Origin: Piper betle
Lineage: Eukaryota > Streptophyta > Magnoliopsida > Piperales > Piperaceae
Assembly (NCBI GenBank): GCA_033002965.1
Contig: JAURVB010012319.1
Coordinates: 124,001 to 188,000 of the forward strand
Length of the DNA: 64,000 bases
Direction: 5' to 3'
Position numbers and translations under genes: made by a program. The notes beneath the pieces are model-generated. The model saw nothing but the letters and a program-made list of their open reading frames with translations. It did no database searches and had not been told where the DNA came from. How positions within the stretch are numbered: position 1 is the first letter of the stretch; the number at the start of each line of letters is the position of its first letter. Positions 23,310 through 34,267 of the stretch are shown here, in pieces.

Positions 23310-23686
23310 TCATTGAAGAAGACAAAATAAAAATTAACAACATTAAAGAATTTGTTAGTGTCAGATCCAAGGCATGTTGTAGCCTTTTCTTGGATTCAAG
23401 ATTACTATCGTGTATATTCGAGTATTCTTTGGTCACTTGCATCTAACATATATTAAATTCTTCATCCTTGAGAGTGCAATAACAAGGAGAGAGTTTGGAA
23501 GAGAGACTCAAAAAGCATGTAAAAAACCATTATTTTAGCGAAAAATAATGGTTCATAAAGAGAAATCACAAAAATACACAACCCAAACAAAAAGGTGAGT
23601 CACTGGCATCCGAGCGCTCGTGTTTGGAAAATCCAGGTGAAAAACCGAGCGGCACAGTGTTGGCTTTTAAAAACAAAATGCAAACG
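23310..23686 (-). mobile_element. Copia-type LTR, copy 2 (shortened)
   Basis: Homologous to 13969-14486 and 33776-34267, starting at TCATTGAAGAAGACAAAATA and ending near AAAATGCAAAC, next to GCCCACTTGAAT (polypurine tract on the minus strand). It is shorter than the other two, lacking about 110-140 bases internally. Confidence 0.5.
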
Positions 23687-25344
23687 CCCACTTGAATACT
23701 ATTATTTATTTAAATACTCAACACCCAGCCGCACGGTGTTGGCATTTATTATTTGACTGGACTCAAAACTATTTATTTAAATACTCGAGTTTGAGCTCAA
23801 ACCCAAATATCACGAGTTAAGTTTGAGTAAGGAAGTGTTCAGGTCGATTTAACTTGATTATAATTCAAACTCGACTTGCAACTCAACTCAAACACAACTC
23901 AATAGTATTATATACTATAAAAATTAGTTCATTAATATATAATATCAAATTTAATACATTCATTTTGGTTTCAATTATTGTAAATTTATTTTATTTTATT
24001 TGCATAATCATAATCATACATTAACACATTAGTATCAGCTCAAACCGATACTAAATTTCTCCTTGATAACCTTTATAAACTTGCTAACAGTTAATACAAA
24101 AAGTTAGGTTTGTTGTAACGGGCTTGAGAAATGTAATGGGCCTTGCCTAAAAAAGGCTACTAACTAATTAATATTTTCTCCTGTTTTATGAAATATAAGG
24201 AATGTTGCACGCCTGTACCATGGTTCAATGGGTTTTTAAATAAAAAATATTTATTATGGGTAGAAAGAGACTTGAGAAATTGATGTCATTGTTAGCCCCC
24301 AGCGTTAGGGGATTATAATATTAACTAGTAGGAAATTGCAGAAAAGAAATGAACTTCGTCCGTTGGACAAAATGCATCAATACTATAATAAAATATTCTT
24401 TTTAAACAAGAACCAACCCATGATGATGTTGTCTTTGTAAAAGGGTTACAATTATCTAATTAATGTACTATTTGAAACGAAGGAAACAAATAAGCTGCAT
24501 GGTTCGTCAATATATTGGTTTCTTTAAAAAAAACCAATATAAGGCGCTGGTTGTCTTGTTGTTTATGTTGCTATAGACTTCCATTTCAGTTTGATTGTTT
24601 TTTTTATATTAAATTTTGATTAGTTAAAACTCCTACTTTTGATTAGAAGTCATTATTGAATTCTTTTTTTGTTAATAAGGGTAGATATATATCTATTTTT
24701 CTTTTATTGAATTTAATTGCTGGTTGAGAGTTGTAAAGTTGTCCTGTGAATTTCATTGCATTGGTTTGCTAATAATTAGGAGTAAACGAGTAATTTCGTT
24801 GAAGTGGATAAAGCCCAAGTATCTGACATGAAGCAATCCAATGTAAGTAAAAATTGATGGTTTGATTCGGTTTCTTTTTTGTTTTTTTTGAAATTGAGTG
24901 AAGAGGCCAAAAATCTGGTTAGTGACATAAATGAGATGAACATGCGTAAACAAAATGAACTGAACTTTCATTGCTTATTACACTATTTCGATGAGCCATT
25001 TTTTCCTACTTAATGATGGTTCTACAATAAACAATAGTAGCACTATCAAACATAACAATAAAAATATACTTTACCATCACATATACTTTTTTACGGTAAA
25101 AAATTATACCATGGAAATATTTATTTAAATTCTACCATCAAGATATTTTGACGATAAACTACATAACAAGAGTCAAAAACCATTGATGCTATTTTTTACT
25201 GTTAAAACAGAGCTATGGCAACAGCCATGTCTACGTGAATGAATTGCAGCTTGCAAGGGTAGTTGATTTAACCGCTACCATCGATTTGATCTGATGGTAG
25301 ATTTATAAAACTATCTCGATACACCCTGCAACACTTTGCCTACC
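23687..25344. repeat. Duplicated block Z, copy 1
   Basis: From about 23790 this non-coding AT-rich block matches 34440-36890: shared text includes GTTTGTTGTAACGGGCTT, ATGGGCCTTGCCTAAAAAA, AAAGAGACTTGAGAAATTGA, CGTCCGTTGGACAAAATG and GTTAGTGACATAAATGAGAT. Copy 2 is longer and holds a MITE at 35318-35729 that is absent here (near 24196). The 72-codon minus ORF at 24753-24971 is shared by both copies but has no motif and ends in AT-rich text, so I do not call it. Confidence 0.75.
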
Positions 25345-26350
25345 ACACGTGGGTCCGGATTGCTCGTGATTTCTATTGGCCGGATTTAGCGCCGGTTTGT
25401 AAGGGACTATGTCCGGCAATGCAAGGTCTGTCAAACAATGAAGACGGACAATTTGAAGCCCTCCGGCCTACTGCAGCCATTGCCAATACCGAACAAAATT
25501 TGGGAAGCTGTTTCAATGGATTTAATTGTTGGGCTTCTTTGTTCAATCCGAGGTGGTGAACCCGCTGCTTGGAGAATTAACTCCGATGCTTTGCCGGTGA
25601 GCGACCTACCACCCGGGTAAGATGGCTGTCTTCGGCAGAATATTGGCACAAAACCAGTCCTAACTCCTCAACTGGGTCAGTCCTTTTCAAGTAGTATATG
25701 GCATTACACCTCTCAGACTTTTATCATACCCAAACTTGCAGCTAATGTTGAGGTGGATGAATAGCTCCTAGCCCGGGAGACAATTCTCAAGCTCCACAAA
25801 GAAAACTTGGAGCAAGCTCAAAACAGGATGAAGCAAAGAGCCGACATATCACGAGCAGATCGTGAATTCCAGGTGGGTGAGGAAATATTCCTTCGCTTAC
25901 AACCTTATCGTCAAAGTTTGGTTCAATTTCCTCATAACACGAAGATGGCACCAAGGTTTTATGGCCCATACAAGGTGGTTGCTCGAGTTCGGCCAGTTGC
26001 TTATACTCTGGAATTACCTGAGGGAAGTAGAAGCCGACTAAAGCGGGGTCTGAAGGAAACCGACGTACACCTAGCAAGCTTGCCCATTCCCACTGCAAAT
26101 GATAGATGGAACCCACACCCCCAGAGCATTTTGGAGGAACGCATTAATTCATCGGGTAGACGATCATTTAGAAAAGTGCTGGTTCATTGGGATGGAGCAC
26201 CCGAGGAAGAAGCCACTTCGATGCCAGTCTACAAGTTCTTAAGCTTGTTTCCAGACATTAGCCTTGTGGGCAAGGCTAAAAGTGTCGGGGCAGAATGATA
26301 CGTGCATGGCTTATGGAGTTGGACGTGGTGCATGTTGCATGGAAGCAACC
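25345..26350 (+). mobile_element. Chromovirus (Ty3-gypsy) integrase and chromodomain remnant, copy A
   Basis: Broken frames read the integrase zinc-binding end (Q.QCKVCQTMKTDNLKPSG-like text from 25425), the start of the catalytic core (MDLIVGL at about 25513), then skip to NVEVDE.LLARETILKLHKEN. The ORF at 25807-26298 gives the integrase C-terminal part (RADISRADREFQVGEEIFLR, APRFYGPYKVVARV) and a chromodomain (VLVHWDGAPEEEATSMPVYK). The catalytic core with its acidic residues is deleted, and about eight residues before SRLKRGLKE are missing relative to copy B. After the stop the LTR begins TGATACGTGCATGG at about 26297 but breaks off at 26350. Confidence 0.85.
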
Positions 26351-27952
26351 AAAGTCTATGCGTTATTGTACTGGCGATCAGTAGCAAAAGGTCTGCTTCT
26401 TTTCTTCTTTTTTTTTTACAATGCAAGAGTTAAAATTGTTAACTGTCTATTCTCATCTCTTGCCAAAATTTTTACCCAAATCAAGTTGTGACATGGTCAA
26501 ACAACAACTCCTCTTTATTCGATACATTTTGTTAGTCTATAAATATAATATAAAATGAAATGAAACTTTCGTGGGAAAATTTCCCTATCAATTATCACAA
26601 TTGCATCAGCGGACAATAGTGTCCAAGTTTATGAAATAAAGTTTGACCGACCCAAACTGTATGATCCCTAGATCAAAGTTTGACCGACGCATGCTGTACT
26701 CATATATATATCTTGAATAATTTTCTTATTATGTGGTAGGGGGTGGAGGAGAGGAGGGGGTGTGTGTAATCGTTTGTCAGTTTCTGCGAATGTTAGTAAT
26801 TGTAAACAAATTACAGTGGCTCATGAGCAGATGATATATTACTGATAGGCCAAAATTAACCACATAAGTATTCATAAAGATAATGACATTTGCTTGCATT
26901 AGTCCAAAGTGGAGACCCATCAACCAGCATTACCTACCCACTTTTTCTAATTGACTTAAATATATTGTATTAACTACTAGAGACTTAAATCCAAAATTTT
27001 GTGATGCATCAATATAATTTTAGGAATTTTCAGAATTTATCTAAGTAACTCAGTCTGACATCTCTGGAAAGTCATGAGAAAAAAAATAATGCAAAAAGGG
27101 GAAAATTTGTCAGTGGAGGTAACCCGGGAGAGGGAGCTGGTAAAGCCCAAAACAAAGTATTGGAGGGAGCAGACGATATTGAACTGTTTGTAAAAAAAAA
27201 AAGGGAATTTAGTTGATCTTTTCAAGACTATTTTTTGAATTGTAAAGTATGAATAGAGCAGAATTTACATCCGCCAACAACGGATGCACATGGCAATCTA
27301 TGCTGTATCCTTCCATACTCTTCCCAACATATAGACCCTCATTTAATAATAATGGGATATATTGATTTGATTTATTTTTATCTGTCTTTGTTGTATTTTG
27401 ATTTGTTCAATCTACTACTTTCATCATCGTGCAAATTTTAATTTTTCTTTATTAATAAAAAGAGATGACGTAGTTTCACATAAAATGGTGTATAATATAT
27501 GTGGTTATTTTGTGTGGGGGTATCGTTACCAAAAGCAAAAAGCGATTGCTCTATGTATGTGAAGTTTCCAAATTACATGCAAGTTTCTAAAAGCGCTTAT
27601 CTTTACTTTTGATTTCTGAGAGGAATTGGAGCTGTTACAGGAAGCTTGTAACAGCCAACGTCAATGGAAGAATACTTCCCCAAAATCATGTATGAACGGT
27701 AGATAAACTGCATTAATATGTGATTACCAACAAGAAAGACAAGTACAAACTAAAGAAGACGAAATTGATCGGCTATGAAACAGAAAATTATGTTGCAACA
27801 ATAAGAGAAAGAACAGAAACTAATGTCTTCTCCAAGTACTTATATAATTCTGACGTCACAATTTCATAAAGGTCATTTTTCTTTTAAATTTCATATTGAG
27901 ATGTCGAAAGGTGAGCCAAACCCTTGGAGCGGTCAAGAAGATGCATGCGGTA
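26351..27952. repeat. Duplicated 3' flank of 4TM copy 2
   Basis: Non-coding. It matches 29940-31360: shared text includes TATTGTACTGGCGATCAGTA, GTAACCCGGGAGAGGGAGCT, ACATCCGCCAACAACGGATG and the end of the copia LTR (CTTCCATACTCTTCCCAACA at about 27310). 26560-26760 contains about 145 bases missing from the second copy. Confidence 0.75.
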
Positions 27953-28670
27953 CTAGCCCGAACTAGAAGTATGGATCTCCAACGTTCTAACAAGTGCCTC
28001 AATATCAAGCATTGTATGATCTGGGGAGGGCCGCAGGAAGCTGTGCCACTGTCTTTGCTGTCTTCTGACTGGGATGGAAATACGGAGACGAAGCTCCGGG
28101 AGTGGTGGTGTTTCACTTTCACCATGGCGCCGTCGCCCGGGCACGGACGTCGATGTAGATTGATAGCTAGGTGATTGCACGTCCACGTCTTCTGCCGATG
28201 GCCCGATAAGAAGGACAACAAACCGACAACGACGAACTGCTGCAACATAGTGGAGAATCGCGGGGAACAGCTTGAAGGTAACAAGAAAGAGAAATGTGGA
28301 GACGGAAACTGCAAACGGCACCCAACGCAGGCTATGGGAGATGGAGCTGGTTATCAGCAAAACCACCGCGACCGTAGTGAAGAACGCCGCTAGGCGTATA
28401 AAAAGGCGGGCCAGAGGGAGGCGGAGCTGTCGGTGGAGTTCCAAGTGCAGAGCAGAGGAGGCTAGGGAGAGGACGATGGCAAGGAGGGAGACGTCGGAGG
28501 AGGAGTTGGTGGGAATTAGTGCTGCCATCTTCTCGGGCTTTGATGAGGGCAGCCAAGGCAGAGAAGGTGACGGCTAAGATGAACTCTCCAACACGTCGAA
28601 GCTCGGAGGCTGTCTCTGCTGAGTCGGGCATGGGGCGATGATGATGCGGGAGAAGACGGAAGGGAAGCAT
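27953..28670 (-). pseudogene. 4TM family copy 2, frameshifted
   Basis: Same gene as copy 1 with ATG at 28670 (MLPFRLLPHHHRPMPDSAET). The N-terminal frame is lost after THS..NSHQLLL because this copy lacks bases in the run at about 28490-28505 (GACGTCGGAGGAGGAGTTGG versus two bases more in copy 3). From there the remaining frame is open for 150 codons without a break through TM2-TM4 (SLLAIVLSLASSALHLEL, FFTTVAVVLLITSSIS, FLFLVTFKLFPAILHYVA) to LVRTLEIHTSSSG and TAG. It is the copy with the longest intact C-terminal frame. An internal ATG gives a 191-codon ORF, but that lacks TM1. Function unknown. Confidence 0.65.
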
Positions 28671-29099
28671 CGGCTCTAATCCCAGTCCGCTGCTCTTAAC
28701 TAACTATTACTAGCTTTCACCTGTTTGCGCTTGTGTCTTGGGTATAAATAATAGTGGAATCCGTGAAGATTTGCTGGTTTGCAGCGTTTGCATACGTAGG
28801 ATGCTTCCTACGGCTTCTTGTGTCTTTTTTGTCAATCGGATTCCATTTTGACCAAATTTTGGAGACGTGATCTTGATCGTCCGATCAAGATTAGTCAATC
28901 ACACCCTGAGGTTCTTCCTAAGTATTAAAGATGGACGTCCAAGCTTGAGTTCCCACCTTCGTTTGACTCATTAGTGTGTAACATGACGTTATCTGTGTCG
29001 GTCTATTAACTCTCAGCAAACGTTTATCCATTCCACCTGCCACATTTTCGCATGTCACATCATGGATTGCCGCCAATGGCTCATGCTCTCTCATGGATC
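28671..29099. repeat. 4TM copy 2 upstream flank (putative promoter side)
   Basis: Conserved between copies: GGGTATAAATAATAG (28740) resembles a TATA box facing the gene in the other orientation only weakly, and GAGACGTGATCTTGATCGTC, AATCACACCCTGAG and TTTATCCATTCCACCTGCCA recur at 32240-32460 and 56310-56490. No coding content. Confidence 0.5.
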
Positions 29100-29934
29100 G
29101 AAAGGTTAACTCGACAATCCGTTACTTCATTGAACCTTCATTTAATGACATTAATAATATTAGTAGTAATAACAATAATAATAGTAATAATAATAATAAT
29201 AGTAATAATAATTCGAGGTCTAGATAGGGTAGGTTTATTTATTATAGCCTTTTTTATACCTCATATTAGGCATTTAAGAATTATTTTAAAAAGGATAATT
29301 TTAATATTTCATAATTAACCCTCTTTTCTTGAACCCCATTTATTCAAATAATTCACTAAGGGAGGGATCACAATTAAAGATGTAGATTTCATAATTCCGT
29401 GAGGTAGATTTGTGAGCGGGATGTCGCCTTACAAATCAATCGTCCAAACATAATTCTTACAAATAAATGGAATCAATTATTCGTAAAATAGAACGTCTTA
29501 TGCAATTTCTTTCCCAATAATAATTCAAAAAAATATTCTAAACAATCTAAATCTATTCAAGGAATTGAGATCCCTTGTACATTGAAAATAAAACGCTTGC
29601 TGCTGCTTGGAGCAGGTACGCGTAGGCCTGTGCATTAAATCGTGGGAATGAGATATTTGTCCATATCAGCGCGCCAGTTTAACTTCCCAGTCAGGTTGCT
29701 TGGATTGGGTAATTGATTGATGGATTGGTCCATTCATGAAATGTTTAGGGTTTGGATCACCTTGGTCGCTTTTCAATCGAACCATAGACCAGTCATGAGC
29801 CTAGACCAGCATGCAACCCCGGAATCCCTGATTACATCACAACATGAACGAAGAAGGTGCTTTGTTTCTTTTCGAGAGCTGAACGAAGTTTGAAGCAGAG
29901 AAGAAAGGTGAAAGTTACGAATAATGCTAAAATG
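29100..29934. repeat. Duplicated block X, copy 2
   Basis: Contains the AAT-type microsatellite (29150-29212), TTCACTAAGGGAGGGATCAC, TGTAGATTTCATAATTCCGT and GCTGCTGCTTGGAGCAGGT. It matches 39060-39900 but lacks about 190 bases present there (39550-39735). Confidence 0.75.
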
Positions 29935-31360
29935 GAAGCAACCAAAATCTATGCGTTATTGTACTGGCGATCAGTAGCAAAAGGTCTGCTTCTTTTCTTC
30001 TTTTTTTTACAATGCAAGAGTTAAAATTGTTAACTGTCTATTCTCATCTCTTGCCAAAATTTTTACCCAAATCAAGTTGTGACATGGTCAAACAACAACT
30101 CCTCTTTATTCTATACATTTTGTAATGTCTATAAATATAATATAAAATGAAATGAAACTTTCGTGGGAGCGGAGGGGGTGTGTGTAATCATTTGTCAGTT
30201 TCTCCGAATGTTAGTAATTGTTAACAAATTACAGTGGCTCATGAGCAGATGATATATTATTGATAGGCCAAAATTAACCAAATAAGTATTCATATAGATA
30301 ATGACATTTGCTTGCATTAATCCAAAGTGGAGATCCCTCAACAAGCATTACCTACCCTCTTTTTCTAATTGACTTAAATATATTGTATTAACTACTGGAG
30401 ACTTAAATCCAAAATTTTGCGATGCATCAGTATAATTTTAGGAATTTCAGAATTTATCTAAGTAACTCAGTCTGACATCTGTGGAAAGTCATGAGAAAAA
30501 AAAATAATGAAAGAAGTGGAAAATTTGTCAGTGGAGGTAACCCGGGAGAGGGAGCTGGTAAAGCCCAAGAGAAAGTATTGTAGGGAGCAGATGATATTGA
30601 ACTGTTTGTAAAAAAAAAAAAAGGCTAATTTAGTTGATCTTTTCAAGACTATTTTTTGAATTGTAAAGTATGAATAGAGCAGAATTTACATCCGCCAACA
30701 ACGGATGCACATGGCAATCTATGCTGTATCCTTCCATACTCTTCTCAACATATAAACCCTCATTTAATAATAATGGGATATATTGATTTGATTTATTTTT
30801 ACCTGTTTTTGTTGTATTTTGATTTGTTCAATCTACTACTTTCATCATAGTGCAATTTTTAATTTTTCTTTATTAATAAAAAGAGATGACGTAGTTTCAC
30901 ATAAAATGGTGTATAATATATGTGGTTATTTTGTGTGGGGGTAGCAAAAAGCGATTGCTCTATGTAAGTGAAGTTTCCAAATTACATGCAAGTTTCTATA
31001 AGCGATCGCTTATCTTGTACTTTTGATTTCTGAGAGGAATTGGAGCTGTTACAGCGAAGCTTGTAACAGCCAACGTCAATGGAAGAATACTTCCCCAAAA
31101 TCATATATGAACGGTAGATAAACTGCATTAATATGTGATTACCAACAAGAAAGACAAGTACAAACTAAAGAAGACGATATTGATCGGCTACGAAAAAAAG
31201 TTTTAATATATTCCAAAATGAAAACAGAAAATTATGTTGCAACAATTAGAGAAAGAATAGAAACTAATGTCTTCTCCAAGTACTTACATAATTCTGACGT
31301 CACAATTACATAATGGTCATTTTTCTTTTAAATTTCATGTTGGGATGTAGAAAGGTGAGC
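29935..31360. repeat. Duplicated 3' flank of 4TM copy 3
   Basis: Second copy of the block at 26351-27952, including the copia LTR end at about 30719-30750 and AAGCGATCGCT at 31008. Non-coding. Confidence 0.75.
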
Positions 31361-32112
31361 CTAACCCTTGGAGCGGTCAAGAAGATGCATGGGGTAATAG
31401 CCCGAACTAGAGGTATGGATCTCCAACGTTCTAACAAGTGCCTCAATATCAAGCATTGTATGATCTGTGGAGAGCCGCAGGAAGCTTTGCCACTGTCTTT
31501 GCCCTCTTCTGACCGGGATGGAAATACGGAGACGAAGCTCCGGGAGTGTTGGTGTTTCACTTTCACCATGGCGCCGTTGCCCGGGCATGGACGTCGATGT
31601 AGATTGATAGCTTGGTGATTGCACGTCCACGTCTTCTGCAGATGGCCCGATAAGAAGGACAACAAACCGACCACGACGAACTGCTGCAACATAGTGGAGA
31701 GTCGCGAGGAACAGTTTGAAGGTAACAAGAAAGAGAAATGTGGAGACGGAAACTTCAAACGGCACCCACCGCAGGCTAGGGAGATGGAGCTGGTTATCGG
31801 TAAAACCACAGAGGCCATAGTGAAGAACGCCGATAGGCGTAGAAAAAGGCGGGCCGGAAGGAGGTGGAGCTGTCGGTGGAGCTCCAAGTGCAGAGCAGAG
31901 GAGGCTAGGGAGAGGACGATGGCAAGGAGGGAGACATCGAGGAGGAGGAGTTGGTGGGAATTAGTGCTGCCATCTTCCCGGGCTTTGATGAGGGCACCCA
32001 AGGTGGAGAAGGTGACGGCTAAGATGAACTCTACGACCCGGCGAAGCTCGGAGACTGTCTCCGCCGAGTCGCGCACGGACCGATGATGCGGGAGAAGATG
32101 GAAGGGAAGCAT
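31361..32112 (-). pseudogene. 4TM family copy 3, frameshifted, stop codon lost
   Basis: ATG at 32112 (MLPFHLLPHHRSVRDSAETV). The frame stays open through TM1-TM3 to ITSSIS, then shifts because one base is missing at about 31775 (GGCTAGGGAGATGGAGC versus GGCTATGGGAG in copy 2). It continues by chance as a 268-codon ORF to 31306, so the long ORF is a false fusion. The original frame resumes as FEVSVSTFLFLVTFKLF and ends LVRTLEIHTSSSGYYPMH: the TAG found in copy 2 is TAT here, adding 12 residues before the next stop at 31361. Same unknown family as copies 1, 2, 4 and 5. Confidence 0.65.
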
Positions 32113-32728
32113 CGGCTCTAACCCAATCCTCTACTCATTACTAGTTATTGCTTGTTTGTGCAAGTGGTCTTGAGCATAAATAAGAGTTGTCCTCTAGGGG
32201 TTCCTCGTCAGGGATGCGTGGGGAAGAGATTCTAATCCCAATCCGATCAAGATTAGACAATCACATCCTGAGTTTCTTCCTGGAAGGGTTAGATGGACGT
32301 CCAAGATTGAGTTTCCACCTTAGTTTTTTCTGAGATGGCTTCGCTTATCATGTTCATAATCGTCGTTTGTCTCATTACAGTGCAAGATGACGTCGTGCGA
32401 TGTCAGTCTTTTAACTCTCAAACAAACTTTTCCCATTCCACCTGCCACATTTCGCTTGTCACATCATGAATTGCTAATGGCTCATGCTCTCTTATGGTTC
32501 GAACAAGATATATTGTTAGCAGGGATCAAACTTCTCTGCAAAGGAAGGCACCCAAGAGTCGATCTCTTTTAATTTGTAAGCTTCATTAGTTGCAAATTCG
32601 CTTCTTTTTGTTGACTTTTAAGCAAAACAATGTTCCACCGGAGCTAAAATCGAGCTAGCTTGAAGCGGCTATTGACTCTCTTGATCCGGTACTTGTGAAG
32701 ATGAAGCGGCTCTTGATATACTTCTTGC
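32113..32728. repeat. 4TM copy 3 upstream flank
   Basis: Matches 28671-29099 and 56253-57000 (AATCACATCCTGAGTTTCTT, GGCTCATGCTCTCTTATGG, AAGCAAAACAATGTTCCACC, GAAGATGAAGCGGCTC). Non-coding. Confidence 0.65.
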
Positions 32729-33004
32729 TAGGGTTGTTAATTAAGCGAGCCAGCTCATGAGCATTTAGCATTCGGTTCGGCTAGACTCGAGTCAAAATTC
32801 GACATTTAAATGTTCGAGCTCGAACTCGACTCGAACTCGAATCTTACTAGCTGAACTTGAGCAAGGTTGTATTCGACTCGACTCGACTCGGTTATAAGTC
32901 GAACTCAACTCAAACTCGACTCATAACTCGACTTATAACTCTACTCGAACTCGACTCGATAAAATAATATAATAATATAGTCATTATATTATATTATATT
33001 ATAT

Positions 33005-33045
<41 letters not shown>

Positions 33046-33363
33046 ATAATGACAAAGAAGTGAGATAGTTGAGATAGTAAATATTCAAGCTGATGACGTC
33101 AAGATTGTACTTTTTTTAAACGAGGTTGTGGGTTCAATCCATATTCAAGGTTGTATTTTTTTAAGTGAGGTACTTTTGACTTTTAAACAAGCCGGTTTTA
33201 AGCTCGAGTCAAGCTCGAACACAAAAAAGATATTCGAGTTAAACTCGAGCATGTATGTTCAAAACTCGTTCGATCTCGAATCGAGTTTGAACGAGTTTTG
33301 AACTATTCAAACCGAGTTCGAACACAAGTTGAGATCGGCTCGCTCGCTCGATTAGCACCCCTA
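32729..33363. mobile_element. hAT-like MITE, 635 bases, target duplication CTTCTTGC
   Basis: Starts TAGGGTTGTTAATTAAGCGA and ends CGATTAGCACCCCTA, imperfect inverted ends (TAGGGGTGCTAATCGAGCGA on the other strand). It is flanked by a perfect 8-base duplication CTTCTTGC (32721-32728 and 33364-33371). The paralogous site at about 56983-56997 (GATATACTTGCACCATG) lacks the insertion. The interior is full of CTCGA/TCGAG units and carries a (TA)n run at 33012-33040. No ORF. Confidence 0.9.
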
Positions 33364-33371
33364 CTTCTTGC

Positions 33372-33775
33372 ACCATGCATAATTTATATCACAAATAAAT
33401 TTTAATTATACATATAAATTTTTATTAAAAGATGAGATAAACTATAATGATGTCATATCCCAAATATATATTCTAACTCACTCTAACTTTAAAGATAGAT
33501 CTTAATTAGATGAAAAAATACAATAAATTAATTAGATTTTTTTTAATTTTTGTTACATTTTGATTAGTTAAATTTCTTTATTTTAATCAAAAACCTATAT
33601 TGAGTTCTCCTTTTATTAATATGAGTAGAAATAGGCAAGATATTGTACCATATATGACTTATATTAAAAATAAGTTTTTATTTTTTATATATGAACTCTC
33701 ATTGAATAATGAGATAGAATATAATAATCTAACATTCTAAAAATAAATTCTCATTAAAAAGAAAATTTACACACT
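33372..33775. other. AT-rich spacer, shared with 57000-57400
   Basis: Continues the same duplication as 32113-32728 past the MITE: TAAACTATAATGATGTCATA, TCTAACTTTAAAGATAGATC and GAGTAGAAATAGGCAA match 57055-57260. Nothing coding is visible. Confidence 0.6.
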
Positions 33776-34267
33776 TGATTGAAGAAGACAAAATAAAAAT
33801 TATCTGCACCAAAGAACTTGGTAGTGTTGAATCCAAGACATGTTGTAATGTTTTCTTCAATACAAAATTATTGCCCTTTGCACTAGAGCATTCTCTGGTG
33901 ACTTGCATCTAAAATATATTAGATTCTTCTCCTTGAGAGTGCAACAACAAGGAAAGTCTTTAATCTCTTATCACACTAGAGGATTAATTCAAAACTGCAT
34001 TTGAAAATCAAGTTTTTCTTCTAAAAACTCAATCAAAATCACTTGAGACAGAGTTAGGAAGAAGGAGACTCAAAAAGCATGTAAAAAACCTTCATTATCT
34101 CGAAAAATGATGGTTCCTAAAGAGAAATGCATGATAAAACACGAGCCAAACGAAAGGCTGAGTCGGTAGTATCCAGGAGGTAGCGTCTAGAAAATCCGGA
34201 TCCATATAGTGCTAGGGCACTAGGTGAAAAACCCAGCGCCATGGTTTTTAAAAGCACAATTCCAACA
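33776..34267 (-). mobile_element. Copia-type LTR, copy 3
   Basis: On the minus strand it begins TGTTGGAATTGTGC, preceded by TTCAAGTGGG (polypurine tract-like), and ends CTTCTTCAATCA. Homologous to 13969-14486 along its length (GAACTTGGTAGTGTTGAATC, CTTGAGAGTGCAACAACAAG). Confidence 0.55.

Noticed and set aside
25431..25649. Minus-strand ORF GGRSLTGKASELILQ, also seen at 19566-19814
   Set aside because: Its conservation in two places comes from being antisense to the chromovirus integrase.
33115..33150. tRNA-like text GAGGTTGTGGGTTCAATCC
   Set aside because: Resembles a T-arm, but there is no acceptor stem or anticodon arm, and it lies in the interior of the MITE.
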